Source: Nematostella vectensis (taxonomy: Eukaryota; Cnidaria; Anthozoa; Actiniaria; Edwardsiidae). From it: a stretch of 64,000 bases of DNA. Below the pieces are notes generated by a model. It worked only from the letters and a program-made list of their open reading frames with translations. It ran no database searches and was not told the DNA's origin. The stretch is taken from the NCBI RefSeq assembly GCF_932526225.1, contig NC_064037.1:14769703-14833702 (forward strand), given 5' to 3'. Positions 42,201-52,355 of the stretch are shown in pieces (position 1 is the stretch's first letter; each line of letters opens with the position of its first letter). Position numbers and translations under genes: made by a program.

Positions 42201-45200
42201 GATTGGGCATCTTTCATAGTGTGCACCCAATAGACGTGCAGGAGGTACATCCTCTTCCCAGTGTCGTAGATCTAAAGCCCCATAATAGTGCCGAGGATGT
42301 CCTCTGTGGTTTTCATAAAAGAATCTTTTCCTTTACCATTTTCACGTATATAAAGCAATTCACCAAGAGGCCTCCATGTTTTCAATTTCCAGTATGAAAA
42401 AATGAATAGGGTGTATTGTAATGTATATAATGTACTTGGTGAGGCAAGGAATCAAACATTTTTAAAATAGCCTTTTTTTACCAAACAGTGCTTGACAGTA
42501 TTCATTGTTAACTCTCCCCTATTGCAGGATCCAAGTAAATTGGACAAGTTTAACATGTCTAATTTTCACCATCTGAAAAATAACTTAAAAGTCCTGGATA
42601 AAGGTTAGTCTGCTCCCACTGTATATAGTTGTAGACTAACTGTTGTATTGGCAGGGGCAGGTCAAGAATTTGAAATAATAGATGGGGAGGGGGGGAGCAA
42701 CATTTTTTTTCTGAAAGGGGTGATTTTTTTTTATGAATTGATGTCCTTGTATTATATATTTTTTTTATTTTAAAGGGGAGCAAATATTTTATGGGAAGAG
42801 GATATTTTTTTTGTCTTGCATTGGTGTCCTTTTATTATTGTCTTGATATTTTATTTAACATTTTTGATACGGAAAAGAATGGGGACTACACACCTCTGGC
42901 CTGCCTGTAGTGATGGTCAGCCAATGTGATGGTCTGTCAAATACACTATTCCACTGAATGTTTCAGATGAAGAGAGAGCAAAACAAGATCCAAAGTACTA
43001 TTTGAACAAGACAAATAAAGAAACAGAAAGCATCCTCAATGAACTGGACAAAACCTTCAAAGAACCTGTAAGTTAGTAGTTATACAAAATATAAGAATTG
43101 CAAGTTGCTATATAGTGATTTCTTGTTTTTCATTTCATCATTTATGTTTTCATATTGTCATACATACTGAGTACTTTGTGCCTAACCAGGAAAAGAAAAA
43201 GGAGGAAGACAGAGAAATGGTGACAGATAGAAATGCTGTAAGTTGATTTGCTTTTTTGTTTAAGCCTAAATTTGATTAGAGAATAAAGTAACACTTCAAA
43301 TTTAGCTTATCAACTGTGTATATCACAATTCAGTAATTTCCTTTCTCTGTGTTTTTAGGCTCACTTTTCCACTGGTGCTGTTGCCCAATCATTTACGTCT
43401 ACTGCACAAGACAGGGTCACAGAGCAGGAGGCTGGTGAGGATCTGAAACTACAGGGTTTCCCCCACCTGACATCACAGTATATCTGGTTAAATCCATATG
43501 TATTAAGTAACATCCGTTTTTTACAGTCTTGTTAATTGTCCTTGTTTTTTAGCTGTTGTTGATAAAGATGTGGTGAGATATCGGGAAGTAAAAAAGAAAG
43601 GTGAGTTTATCGTCATTGTAGGATAGGGGTATCCTACTTTGGCTAAGTTTCACATGTTTGGGAAAGGGCAGAAGAGAACCCTAAATATCCTTTATTTTGA
43701 CCAAGTATGAAGTTCATTATAGGACTCATCATTACGCATTGTGAATAGAAACAATGTGAATACCCAATAATGAAATGCTCAACAGTTCACACATGTACCA
43801 ACATGTAACACATGTTTTTATCCTAATTGCAGGATATGTGAGGATACAGACTACACATGGAGACTTGAATCTTGAGCTGCACTGCGAAATGGTATAAACT
43901 AGACTCATTAGTTATTGTTTACATTTACTGTAGGCCTGGTTATAGTTTTGAACTGTTGTCTATATAGGTCCCAAAGACTTGTGAGAATTTTATGAAACTC
44001 TGTGCAAAAGGTTACTACGAAAATACAGGTTAGATTGATGAATTTAAAAGAAGAAGATTACCATATTTCTTTATTTTGATTGTTTGTTCTGATTTATGTA
44101 CTTACCAGCTAAATAATGGTTGACGTGGTTTTTATTGTAGTATTTCACAGGTCAATAAAGAACTTTATGGTAAGTTTTATCACTTAAAAGAAACTAGAAT
44201 TTTAAACTTTTTAGGAAATTTTATCATATCATAAAAACTGTTACTGTTACTGTACAAATAATTTCTCTATTTTAATTTAAAATAGAGTTGTTTTTAATAA
44301 AGTGGGGTTTATGCTTCTTGTAGATCCAAGGTGGCGACCCAACTGGGACAGGTCGAGGTAAGCATTGCTACAATGGTGCGTTAGAAGTAAGAGGTGCTTT
44401 TTTGGTAAGGTGCAATTTTAGGGTGTTTCCCTTAACGTTGTAATTTAATGTTTGTTATATTTAAGGAGGAGAGTCAGCTTGGGGTGGCGAATTTAAAGAC
44501 GAATTCAAGCCAAATCTTATACATCAAGGTACAACTGTATTGAAGATAACAGGAGAAAATGCGTATTGGGGTGGTTAAGGGATGGCATAACTCAAAATAA
44601 CTCTTTATTTAGGGGAAGGACAAGAACCTTCTGTACTCAAAGTGATAAAAAAAATACATGTGTGAAATTCCCAATGCAGTTTCCAATTTACAATGCAATC
44701 TCAGGAACCATAAAGAAACTCTCTTTTATCATTTTATTAAAATAAAGACTTCTAAAAACGATGCTTTTTCAATTTTTCAGGTCGGGGAATTCTTAGTATG
44801 GCGAATTCTGGTCCAAATACAAATAAATCACAATTGTGAGTGCTATTTTCTCAAACTGTTGATAATTTCTTTATAGTCTAGACTTAATTTAATTTGCAAC
44901 GCGACTGGATTTGTTGAGATGAAAACTTGAGGACCGTGAGAGAAAGCTTTGGAGCAAAGGCAAGACCCAAATCAACTCACGTTTGAACTGGAAGTCGAAC
45001 CAGGAACTCAGTGATGGGCGGTACAGGCATTACAGTAGTTTTCTTTTTACTAACTGTGTAACCATGCTTAGAGGCCCAGCGGTCAGCGGCCCAGGATGCT
45101 TGAGTATGTACAATTATAGGAGACCTTTTGAAAGTGCCTGCAAATAATAGCTTGGTCTATCAGCATATTAAATTTGTGCTCAGCCTCGAGTCTTGGTCAG

Positions 45201-47386
45201 TCTGTCATAGTTTTGCAGCACCAAATCCAGCATAGCATGCTAAGAAATCTTCAAATGCTCTTTTTGTCCTTTCAGTTTCATCACATACCGTTCATGCCGC
45301 CATTTGGATCAGAAACATTCCGTGTTTGGCAGGTAATTCAAAGCCGTTGACTTACCTTCATCCTTGTTCTGAGGTATCAATTTTTTAAGAATCATTTATT
45401 ACTTTGCCTTATAAAAGATTGGCAGTATAGTGGGGACACAGGGTATACAGCAGTAACTTAGTATTTAAGCGTATCACCTAGTTTTAGAAACGGTGAACCC
45501 CAAGGGACTTTCTAGAGCTTTTACAGTAGGTATGACCAAAGAAATGTCTTATTTTTAGTTTTTTTACTACAGTGAGCGTGGTATTTTAGTGTACAATATT
45601 TTAGTGTAGTTGCTTTAAAATAATATCATGTTACACATTTCTCGAAAGGGTTGTTGGTGGTCTTGAGACGCTAAATGCAATGGAAAGAATAGAATGTGAC
45701 GAAAAGGACCGACCGAAGGTAGAAGAAATACTATACAGCTTAATGATTTTTCAGAAATTAAGGATATTTGAGGTAGCGAACATGATGGAAAAAAAATGCG
45801 ATCTTGCAATTTTAGGAGGCGATAAAAATAAAGAAGGCAGTAGTATTTGTGGATCCCTTTGCTGAAGTTGATGAAGCGGTATGTATGTTGTAATAAATTT
45901 AAAACTATATAGAATAACTAGAAAATATGTGACTTTATTCTTCTAAAGCCTTTATTATTATAAGTTATAGCATGGCACGAGGGGAATTTAGTAATTAAAT
46001 ATCCCCGCAACCCAATGATAATAGGGGACTTGTGCTAAAAGATCACGTGACCTTTTTGGGTGGCAAATTCAAAACGAAGTCATATCAAACAAAAAAAAAT
46101 CAGAAATAACTGCGCCCGTCACACTAGAGAACGACTCTAAGAAGTGACATCTTTAAATGAAAGTAAACCCTTTGTGGTCGTTTTTTTTTTTCGTAAGCGC
46201 TGACTAAGTTTCCTTTTGATGCTGTTATTTTGCCACTAAAAGGCTGAGCCCGCGCTAGTTTGCCACCCAAACAGTCTTGTGATCTCTTAGCGCAAGTCCC
46301 CTATTTGCTGAAGTCTAGACGTCCCCTAAACGGACTAAAAACCCAGCCCGTTCTGAAACGCGTTCTGTTACGACCCCTAAATGGCGCATGTAATTGAGAA
46401 AAAATTGAGGTTTTTATTTATTACAATTTCCTTGGTGTCTTAACAGCTTAAACTGGAAAAGGAGAAAGAAGAGGAGGAACGCCAGCAGAAGGTACCATCA
46501 CCATTGCCACCGTGAACCTCTAAGGGGAATCGAAACAAAATTAAGTTTGTGGTAGGGAGGGGTGGAGGAGGGTGTACAAACTCATCACTTGAAGCCTATC
46601 AAATTGCCAATGGTGCCTTCATTATCAAAGAAACTACTGTAATGCACCTTGTTCTGTTGGCGTTTAACTTACATAATTTCCCAAATAAGTTATCTGATAA
46701 TCGAATAATAGGAAGATGCTGAGAAAGCAAAGAAGCGAGCTGCCGCCGCAGATGCTGGTCCTACCGTGCATAGACCTGGCGCCACTGTCGGCAAATACAT
46801 ACCACGCGCTGCAGGGTAGGTATCTTGTAATGTCTGTAACTCATTGGAGAGTTTATTCGATATTCCACAATGTGGATAGTTTATTGGCTAATAATGAGTG
46901 GGATATTACACAATAGCTTGTAATAATTTTTAGTACGTTGGCCCCCTGTTCTGTCAGCAGGAAAGGACCCAGGGCATGGAACCTGGAAAGCCGAACGCCC
47001 CTCTCACAAAATTATGAGGTGCTCACTTGCCTAGCCCCCACCCTCCCTAATGCAGTTTTTGAGGATCCCGCTTTCTTGTTTGCAACTTTATTCTTAGAGC
47101 CATAACTGGGAGTGGGGCGTCCAATATTTGGTGTACATCCAATATTTTCTTAAGGTAACTGTATCGTGCCCCCCCAATACTTCAAGGCCTTCTACGGCAC
47201 TGATTCACGATCCATTCTGTGCCGTTTTTTTTTATGGGAATGCCGCCGTTTTTCTGTGCAAGTGGGTTTATTTTCTATTCCTTTTTTAGTAAAACCGGTG
47301 CAGATTATGAAAGCACGACGTCACAGCCAGTATCAAAGAAGTTAAAAAAGGCTTCCAGTGGTTTTAGCGACTTCAGCGCCTGGTAA
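39260..47386 (+). CDS. PPIL2: PPIL2, U-box/cyclophilin spliceosomal protein (25 coding exons, 521 aa)
   Basis: PPIL2 is a nuclear U-box E3 and cyclophilin-like protein associated with the spliceosome. Coding exons: 39260-39291, 39361-39410, 39478-39526, 40715-40777, 40864-40915, 40989-41040, 41501-41592, 41732-41821, 42528-42603, 42967-43067, 43190-43237, 43359-43434, 43553-43600, 43833-43891, 43968-44028, 44141-44169, 44324-44357, 44466-44528, 44781-44835, 45276-45332, 45649-45718, 45816-45878, 46447-46491, 46712-46815, 47290-47386. All junctions are GT-AG and keep frame. The start is MGKKQHQKDKLYIT, followed by the U-box (about residues 38-110, FDLVNIVPYLKKYGRNPVTG), the cyclophilin domain (about 279-440, FHRSIKNFM, GGDPTGTG, ILSMANSGPNTN), a charged tail and the conserved end GFSDFSAW. 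At the cyclophilin A W121 position this protein has His (RHLDQKHSVFG). Human PPIL2 has 520 aa. Confidence 0.97.
40415..40621. mobile_element. PIF/Harbinger-like MITE in PPIL2 intron 3
   Basis: Imperfect terminal inverted repeats of about 45 bp (left TGCCTGGTGCACACTAGTGA, right end reading TGCCTGGTGAACATTAGTGA on the other strand) surround an AT-rich core. Both ends are flanked by TTA (40412-40414 and 40622-40624), the 3-bp target-site duplication typical of PIF/Harbinger elements. It is non-coding. Confidence 0.75.
44930..45010. repeat. SINE-like fragment in PPIL2 intron 19
   Basis: Phrases such as AAATCAACTCACGTTTGAAC and GTCGAACCAGGAACTC resemble the body of the tRNA-derived SINE at 32140-32436, although no complete A/B box pair is visible. 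Boundaries are approximate. Confidence 0.4.
46022..46303. mobile_element. Inverted-repeat element in PPIL2 intron 22 (282 bp)
   Basis: The left end (TAGGGGACTTGTGCTAAAAG...GGGTGGCAAA) and the right end (TTTGCCACCC...GCGCAAGTCCCCTA) form imperfect terminal inverted repeats of about 47 bp. The element fills half of the 568-bp intron 45879-46446. It has no coding capacity. A clear target-site duplication could not be separated from the A/T-rich flanks. Confidence 0.7.
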
Positions 47387-47548
47387 CCATGGCAATGAGC
47401 ACGTCCCGCCTAATTACCATAGTAACAGAGGTAGCTAGGTAAATATTTTGAGGTAGCTTATAGCTCGTGAAACGATAACCTGGATGCTGTCTTTTTTGGA
47501 TGATGGATCATAACACATGATCATAGTATTATATTCTCGGATATTTTT

Positions 47549-47554
47549 AATAAA
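47549..47554 (+). terminator. Probable PPIL2 poly(A) signal
   Basis: AATAAA lies 163 bp after the PPIL2 stop codon and is followed by a T-rich stretch. Confidence 0.6.
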
Positions 47555-49120
47555 CCTATTTATTATTATTTTGATGTTTTATAATGTTACGGAAAATTAG
47601 TATTTGCCGGAAATTGACGCTTTGTTTTGCATCCCTGGACCGTCATTTTCTTGGTATTAGTTCCTCGTTCATGTGTGTATCACAAATTATTAAGAATAAG
47701 AGCATGGGACAATTGAATTAAAAATGTTTTCCTTTATTTTCTTTTCTTGTATTTTTATATAAGAAGAGTTTTGTTTGTCTCCGATACAAAAACACGTCAA
47801 TACTATATCCAAACTTTAAAAATATGTATTAAACCCTTTTAAGAACAATATTGCATGTAATCGGACCCGGTACTGTATATTAAATTATTTCACGCGGAAG
47901 AGACAATATTGGACATGTTTTGGATTTTGCAGAGGCTATAAATGCGCAATTTTGCTACGAAAAATAACTGTTTCACTCTTTTCGCTTTTTCTTGAGTCAA
48001 GCTATTCAAAACGCGTCTTGTACGCTCTAGTATTTCTCTATAAACTTCATCGTTTTGACCGTTTACTGAAAGACGACGTGACCATATACATTCATTTGCA
48101 TATCGTGTCACACCTACTTATCATTCCATCCAAGATGGCGGTACGCAGCGATTATGTGATGAATTTCAATGTCAGCTGAATACTTTGTGTATGAATACAA
48201 TACAGCAGTAATAAAAAGGGTTTATCATGATCGATTATCATAAAGTAGCATAATTATTGTGTGCCAAAGCCAGGAAACGACATGTATATACATATGCATA
48301 ATTAGAATTCCCAATACACACAGTTTGTCACGTATATCTCGAGATAAAGAATCACGCTATACCGGTCATCACGTCTCAGAAAAAAAATAATCGCTATCCA
48401 GGAATAATTCTACAAAAACAGATTTCCAGGAAAGATCTAGTATCACGAATGTCTTATTTTTAGACGCTTTCAAAGATTCGTTCAATCCCGAATAACATTT
48501 CTTAAGAAAATCTAATTCGTGATTTTCTCTTCCTGGCTCTTGTTAGGGTAATTATCAAAATTCCTTATGTTTATTTTTAGATTTTAGCACCATACAGTCA
48601 CGCGTGAAGAGTATGGCGGTTATTCGCATATAGATTGGCCTTATCAATGTGAGCCACCAGAACACTGAAAAGCACGGTGTAGATATTTTTAAAGCAAAAT
48701 ATCTTCAAGTCAAACGTTCAGCTTTAGTGCAAGTCAAACGTTAAGCTTTAGTGCGCACGCGAGGCCAGTCACTACGTGATCCATAAACTCTAGTACCTAG
48801 GCCCCTATTTCCACCCTTAACACTCGGCCGAGCCCAAGACACGCAACATAAAACCACATGCTTTAATTCACGAACACCAGTTACAGGTCAGTTTTCTACA
48901 AAATTACCTGGAATTATTTACAAAATCGGTAGAAATAACACAAGTTTGTATCTCTTCTTATCAGGGTTTTTTTACCAGAAATTTCCACGATTTTTTGGTT
49001 TCGTGATTTATACATATGAATAAATTACCTACGGGGTAAAAAACCTTTCGTGATTTGGTTGCGTGTTGGTAACTGAATTTGTCACAGCTCTATGCAAATT
49101 ACCTGGTATAAAGCCGTCAA
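47555..49120. other. Intergenic between PPIL2 and KCTD, no gene called
   Basis: AT-rich. A 73-codon minus-strand frame (47890-48111) and the plus-strand shadow opposite it have no recognisable domain. CCAAGATGGCGG near 48131, followed by a 14-codon open frame, matches the start-codon context of the duplicated nuclease genes at 51198 and 56780. Confidence 0.4.
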
Positions 49121-50459
49121 ATGAAGCAAAGGCCGGTAGAAGTCATTGGGTTGAGCAGCGCCGATCGTTCCATGGTACAGGTCTCCCAAAAAAGTCAAGA
49201 AAAACAACAAGAAAAAGTGGAATTCAAACGGATTTCAGATGGGATCGGAAGATATACAAAAAGTAAGATTAACTGTCAAAATAGTTTGGAAATTTTTTTT
49301 GCTCTTTGAAAACATTGGTTCATATGTAGTTTCTTTCTAATTCTAGCATTTTTTATATTAATCTAATAAAATTGTGCCATTTTGTAGAAACAACGCTTTT
49401 ATTAGACTTTTTGAACATTTTAAAGCGCATTTCTTATCTTTAAGTTAGATTTGTAATTGTGCATCGAATCGGGAATAACTATTTCTGTTGTTTTGAAGTT
49501 GGATAAGCGTATTTGGGATCTTTTTAGAAAAAAAATCAAGAAAATAAAGCCGAATCTCACCTTAAAAATATTTTTTTCTTTATCCATTTTGATTATTTTT
49601 GTATTTCCCCCAGATTCCAGCAGTTGTAACCTTAAATGTCGGTGGACATTTCTTCACAACTCGTCTCTCTACCCTCAAGAAAGACCAAGACTCGATGCTT
49701 GCGTCAATGTTCAGCGGACGCTTCAATCTAGACGTAGACAGCGAAGGACGTTTTTTTATTGACCGTGACGGAACTTACTTCGGTTTCCTCCTAAACTACT
49801 TGCGTGACCCATCCCAGCTCCCGCCCGCTTCCGTCGCGATGCAGGTATACCGCGAAGCGCAGTACTACAGAATCGAAGGACTCATGGCTATGCTGGAATG
49901 TTATCCAGCAGTTATACCCATTGGCCGTTTAGATGAACAGAAAGCAGCATTCGGAGAAGATTATTACATGTGGAAACAGACTATATTGGAAACTGTTCGA
50001 CAAAAGTATGGTGACATCTTGAGGTACTCGCTTGGTCAGGATTGCATGGTGACATGTGTCAGGTACATTTCAAAGGAAGATTTTCTCACTGCAACAAGTG
50101 ATTGTAAGCACACCATTTCAACACAGCACGTTGGTACCACTGGAGTGCAGGAGCAGGAATTCTGCCAACACAACTTCTTCTGCTCTGATGAGGGAGGCCG
50201 GCTTGGTTTCTTTATAGGACCTGAGATTCCAATGGTAGATTTTATAATTGCAGAAAAAGAGATTAAGGATGTTCGACTGTTTACATCTGTTTTGGAAAAG
50301 GATTTAAGACATGAGGGTTTTTGTGTAAGTGGTCGCTCATCACACACCTGGAAATGCTCCAGGTGTGATATTAAGGGGTACCTTCATCAGATGGCATTCC
50401 GTTGGTCGTTCCTTCATGGACCTCAGGCACACAACCATTATGGTGTCCAAGACCAGTGA
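49121..50459 (+). CDS. KCTD7/14-like BTB (T1) domain protein
   Basis: KCTD proteins form BTB oligomers, often as cullin-3 adaptors. The main exon (49621-50459) has no ATG upstream of the BTB domain, so a 5' exon is required. The best candidate is 49121-49262 (donor GTAAG), joining in frame to the AG at 49619-49620 and giving 326 aa. BTB/T1 core: VVTLNVGGHFFTTRLSTLKK, MLASMFSGRF, GRFFIDRDGTYFGFLLNYLR, YREAQYYRIEGL (about residues 49-145). A C-terminal domain follows, ending YLHQMAFRWSF near residue 310. The order and motifs match KCTD7/KCTD14. Exon 1 and the exact acceptor are tentative. AATAAA at 50858-50863 may be the poly(A) signal. The 3' half of this exon is duplicated at 55556. Confidence 0.85.
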
Positions 50460-50613
50460 AATAATGACCACTCCACCCATAATTCATTTTTCCACATTTG
50501 TAATATTAGGTCCACAAAACAAGGTATTCCCTAGACATTGAATATAGATTAGGACAATTGTGAGATATAAGGTACACAGTTTCGGATTGAATGATATATT
50601 GAATGTTATTATT

Positions 50614-50733
50614 AATCCACTCACATACTATCACGAATCTCGCAATTTGATTGGCTTCTGTACTCACTGTCTATTGAACCGACTGCGAATTATTAAAATC
50701 GTAATTTTTTCAAAGGTAGTATGTGAGTGGATT
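50614..50733. repeat. Inverted repeat between KCTD and nuclease gene A
   Basis: A perfect 17-bp inverted repeat (AATCCACTCACATACTA at 50614-50630, complement at 50717-50733) flanks 86 bp. It is present unchanged at 56202-56321 in unit 2. It is probably a MITE that predates the duplication. Confidence 0.65.
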
Positions 50734-51197
50734 TATACTAAAACAATTAGACTACTGGTTCTCATTGGCTATCTATTGACTCAAAAACTCAAACTCATAG
50801 TCTATTTATTAAATATATTGGGTCTTCTGGAGAAGAATTATACAGATTAAAAAAAAGAATAAACAAAAATTAACATAAATCTATTAAAAATTCAACAACA
50901 AATAATAGTAAAGCTTTTAAAAAATGCCAGGGCATAACAAGATAATATTTATTAATAGGCTAGAAGTTTATACATTATGCAAAATTGTAAATAAAAAAAG
51001 GAATTGTCAGAAAGTCTCATCTATCATCAACTTCTTTATATTTATATTTACAGGTTTTTATGTGTTTTGTTATCTCTGTTTCCTGTGTCCCCCCCCCCCC
51101 CCCTCGATAGCTTCCCCTCGCAGTGAATCATGGGAGTACTGTACCCCCCTGTGGTCCCGCCAAATACGAACAAACAACGACCGATGTAAAATCCAAG

Positions 51198-52355
51198 ATG
51201 GCGGAAAGCTGTCTTCATAAACGTGTCGAAATATGTATAGTTGCGAGCGAAGTAGCTAGCGCTGTTGGTAAACATCCTTACCAGCGAAGAGAACATACTT
51301 TGCAGAAGGCATGGTATCGGTCAGATCAGGAATCGTTTTGCTTTGCCAATGCGCTTGTCCCAGTTTGTCAGGCCGAAGTTTCCTCGATTGTCAACGAGTT
51401 CGTAGAGGGCAATGCCGAAGCAAGGTTGGAGTTAGCTTTGGAGGAGAATTGGGAAAAGGAAAAGGAAAAGTTTGTTGAAACTCTAAAGCATATAATACTG
51501 TCGCCATCTTCCTCGCCTATTAGAAGGCTGTTTTATAGCATTTCGAAAGCGTTAAAGAACAAACTCTCTACCGACGAGCGAGAGCGACGAACTATCGAGA
51601 ATGCTGGAGTTGCAAAAAGTACTCTCGATGAAGCTGTTGACTCGTTGTGTAAGGACGAGAGTTTGCCTGTACAAGAGGTAGCAAAAAAGGTTTGTTCTAA
51701 CGCAGGTACAACCGGTTCTGATGTCATCAAGGCCGTCGAGTCTCAACTTACTAAAGAAAGGGGCGTCAAATTGGAAGGAAAGGCCGTCGAAAGACTCGGC
51801 GAAGAACGGGGGAAAAAAGTGGATTTGATACCAGACGAATACGATAAAACAGTGGAGTGTGATGGCATCGAATGGAGAATTAGCGGTCGGATTGATGGAA
51901 TGTTAGACGACAAAGTTGTCGAGCTAAAAAATCGAAAGAATAAGTTTATGCAACCGGAGTACGACTTGATTCAGCTACAAACATATATGTTTTTATTTGA
52001 CACGGAAGAAGGGGTACTTTTGGAACGGCTCAGGGGGGAACATAAAGAGACAAGGTACAGTTTTGACAAGGAAGGATGGGAGAATGAAGTCATCCCCGCC
52101 CTCAAGAACTTTGTCGTCGAGTTGAGTAAATATATCGAGGAAACCAGAGCGTGTTTGTACGCTAAGGAGAGTGGGGCTGAGGACATTCGGGGCAAGCGGC
52201 CGGTTCAAGACGATGCATGGGCCAGACCCCAAGAAAACCAGGAATCCGAAACCTCTGGCTCGGATAGTGAAGTCCCACTAAAAATGTTTAAAACATCCCC
52301 AGAAAATGACGAAGATGATGATACCTATGACAATGAAGAGCCAAACTCGCATTGA
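51198..52355 (+). CDS. YqaJ-like PD-(D/E)XK nuclease, copy A (385 aa, intronless)
   Basis: The start is the ATG in CCAAGATGGCGG, a strong Kozak context; the frame upstream of it has no ATG. The N-terminal signature ASEVASAVGKHPYQ (16-29) resembles the opening helix of YqaJ/lambda-exonuclease-type nucleases. A predicted helical middle (60-185) follows, then the nuclease core: E193 (KLEGKAVE), D233 (GRIDGML), E242 and K244 (VVELKNRKNKF), and QLQTYM with Q259/Q261 and Y263. These match the E, D, ExK and QxxxY elements of the RecB-like PD-(D/E)XK fold. The tail is acidic and Ser-rich (350-385), after a basic RGKRP. The gene has no intron, unlike its neighbours, which suggests retrocopying, transposon domestication or transfer. 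Nuclease activity is inferred, not shown. The paralogue is copy B at 56780. Confidence 0.85.
   Translation: MAESCLHKRVEICIVASEVASAVGKHPYQRREHTLQKAWYRSDQESFCFANALVPVCQAEVSSIVNEFVEGNAEARLELALEENWEKEKEKFVETLKHIILSPSSSPIRRLFYSISKALKNKLSTDERERRTIENAGVAKSTLDEAVDSLCKDESLPVQEVAKKVCSNAGTTGSDVIKAVESQLTKERGVKLEGKAVERLGEERGKKVDLIPDEYDKTVECDGIEWRISGRIDGMLDDKVVELKNRKNKFMQPEYDLIQLQTYMFLFDTEEGVLLERLRGEHKETRYSFDKEGWENEVIPALKNFVVELSKYIEETRACLYAKESGAEDIRGKRPVQDDAWARPQENQESETSGSDSEVPLKMFKTSPENDEDDDTYDNEEPNSH

Noticed and set aside
47890-48111. 73-codon minus-strand ORF with a basic helical look
   Set aside because: No recognisable family, no start context and an AT-rich setting. Too short to support.
49599-49620. 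KCTD start at the frame opening (MYFPQ...)
   Set aside because: That codon is TTG within a polypyrimidine/acceptor region. An upstream exon is needed.
51123-51197. N-terminal extension of 25 codons on the nuclease ORF (and the equivalent at 56705)
   Set aside because: The extension begins at GTG. The first ATG, at 51198, lies in strong Kozak context and is conserved in both copies.
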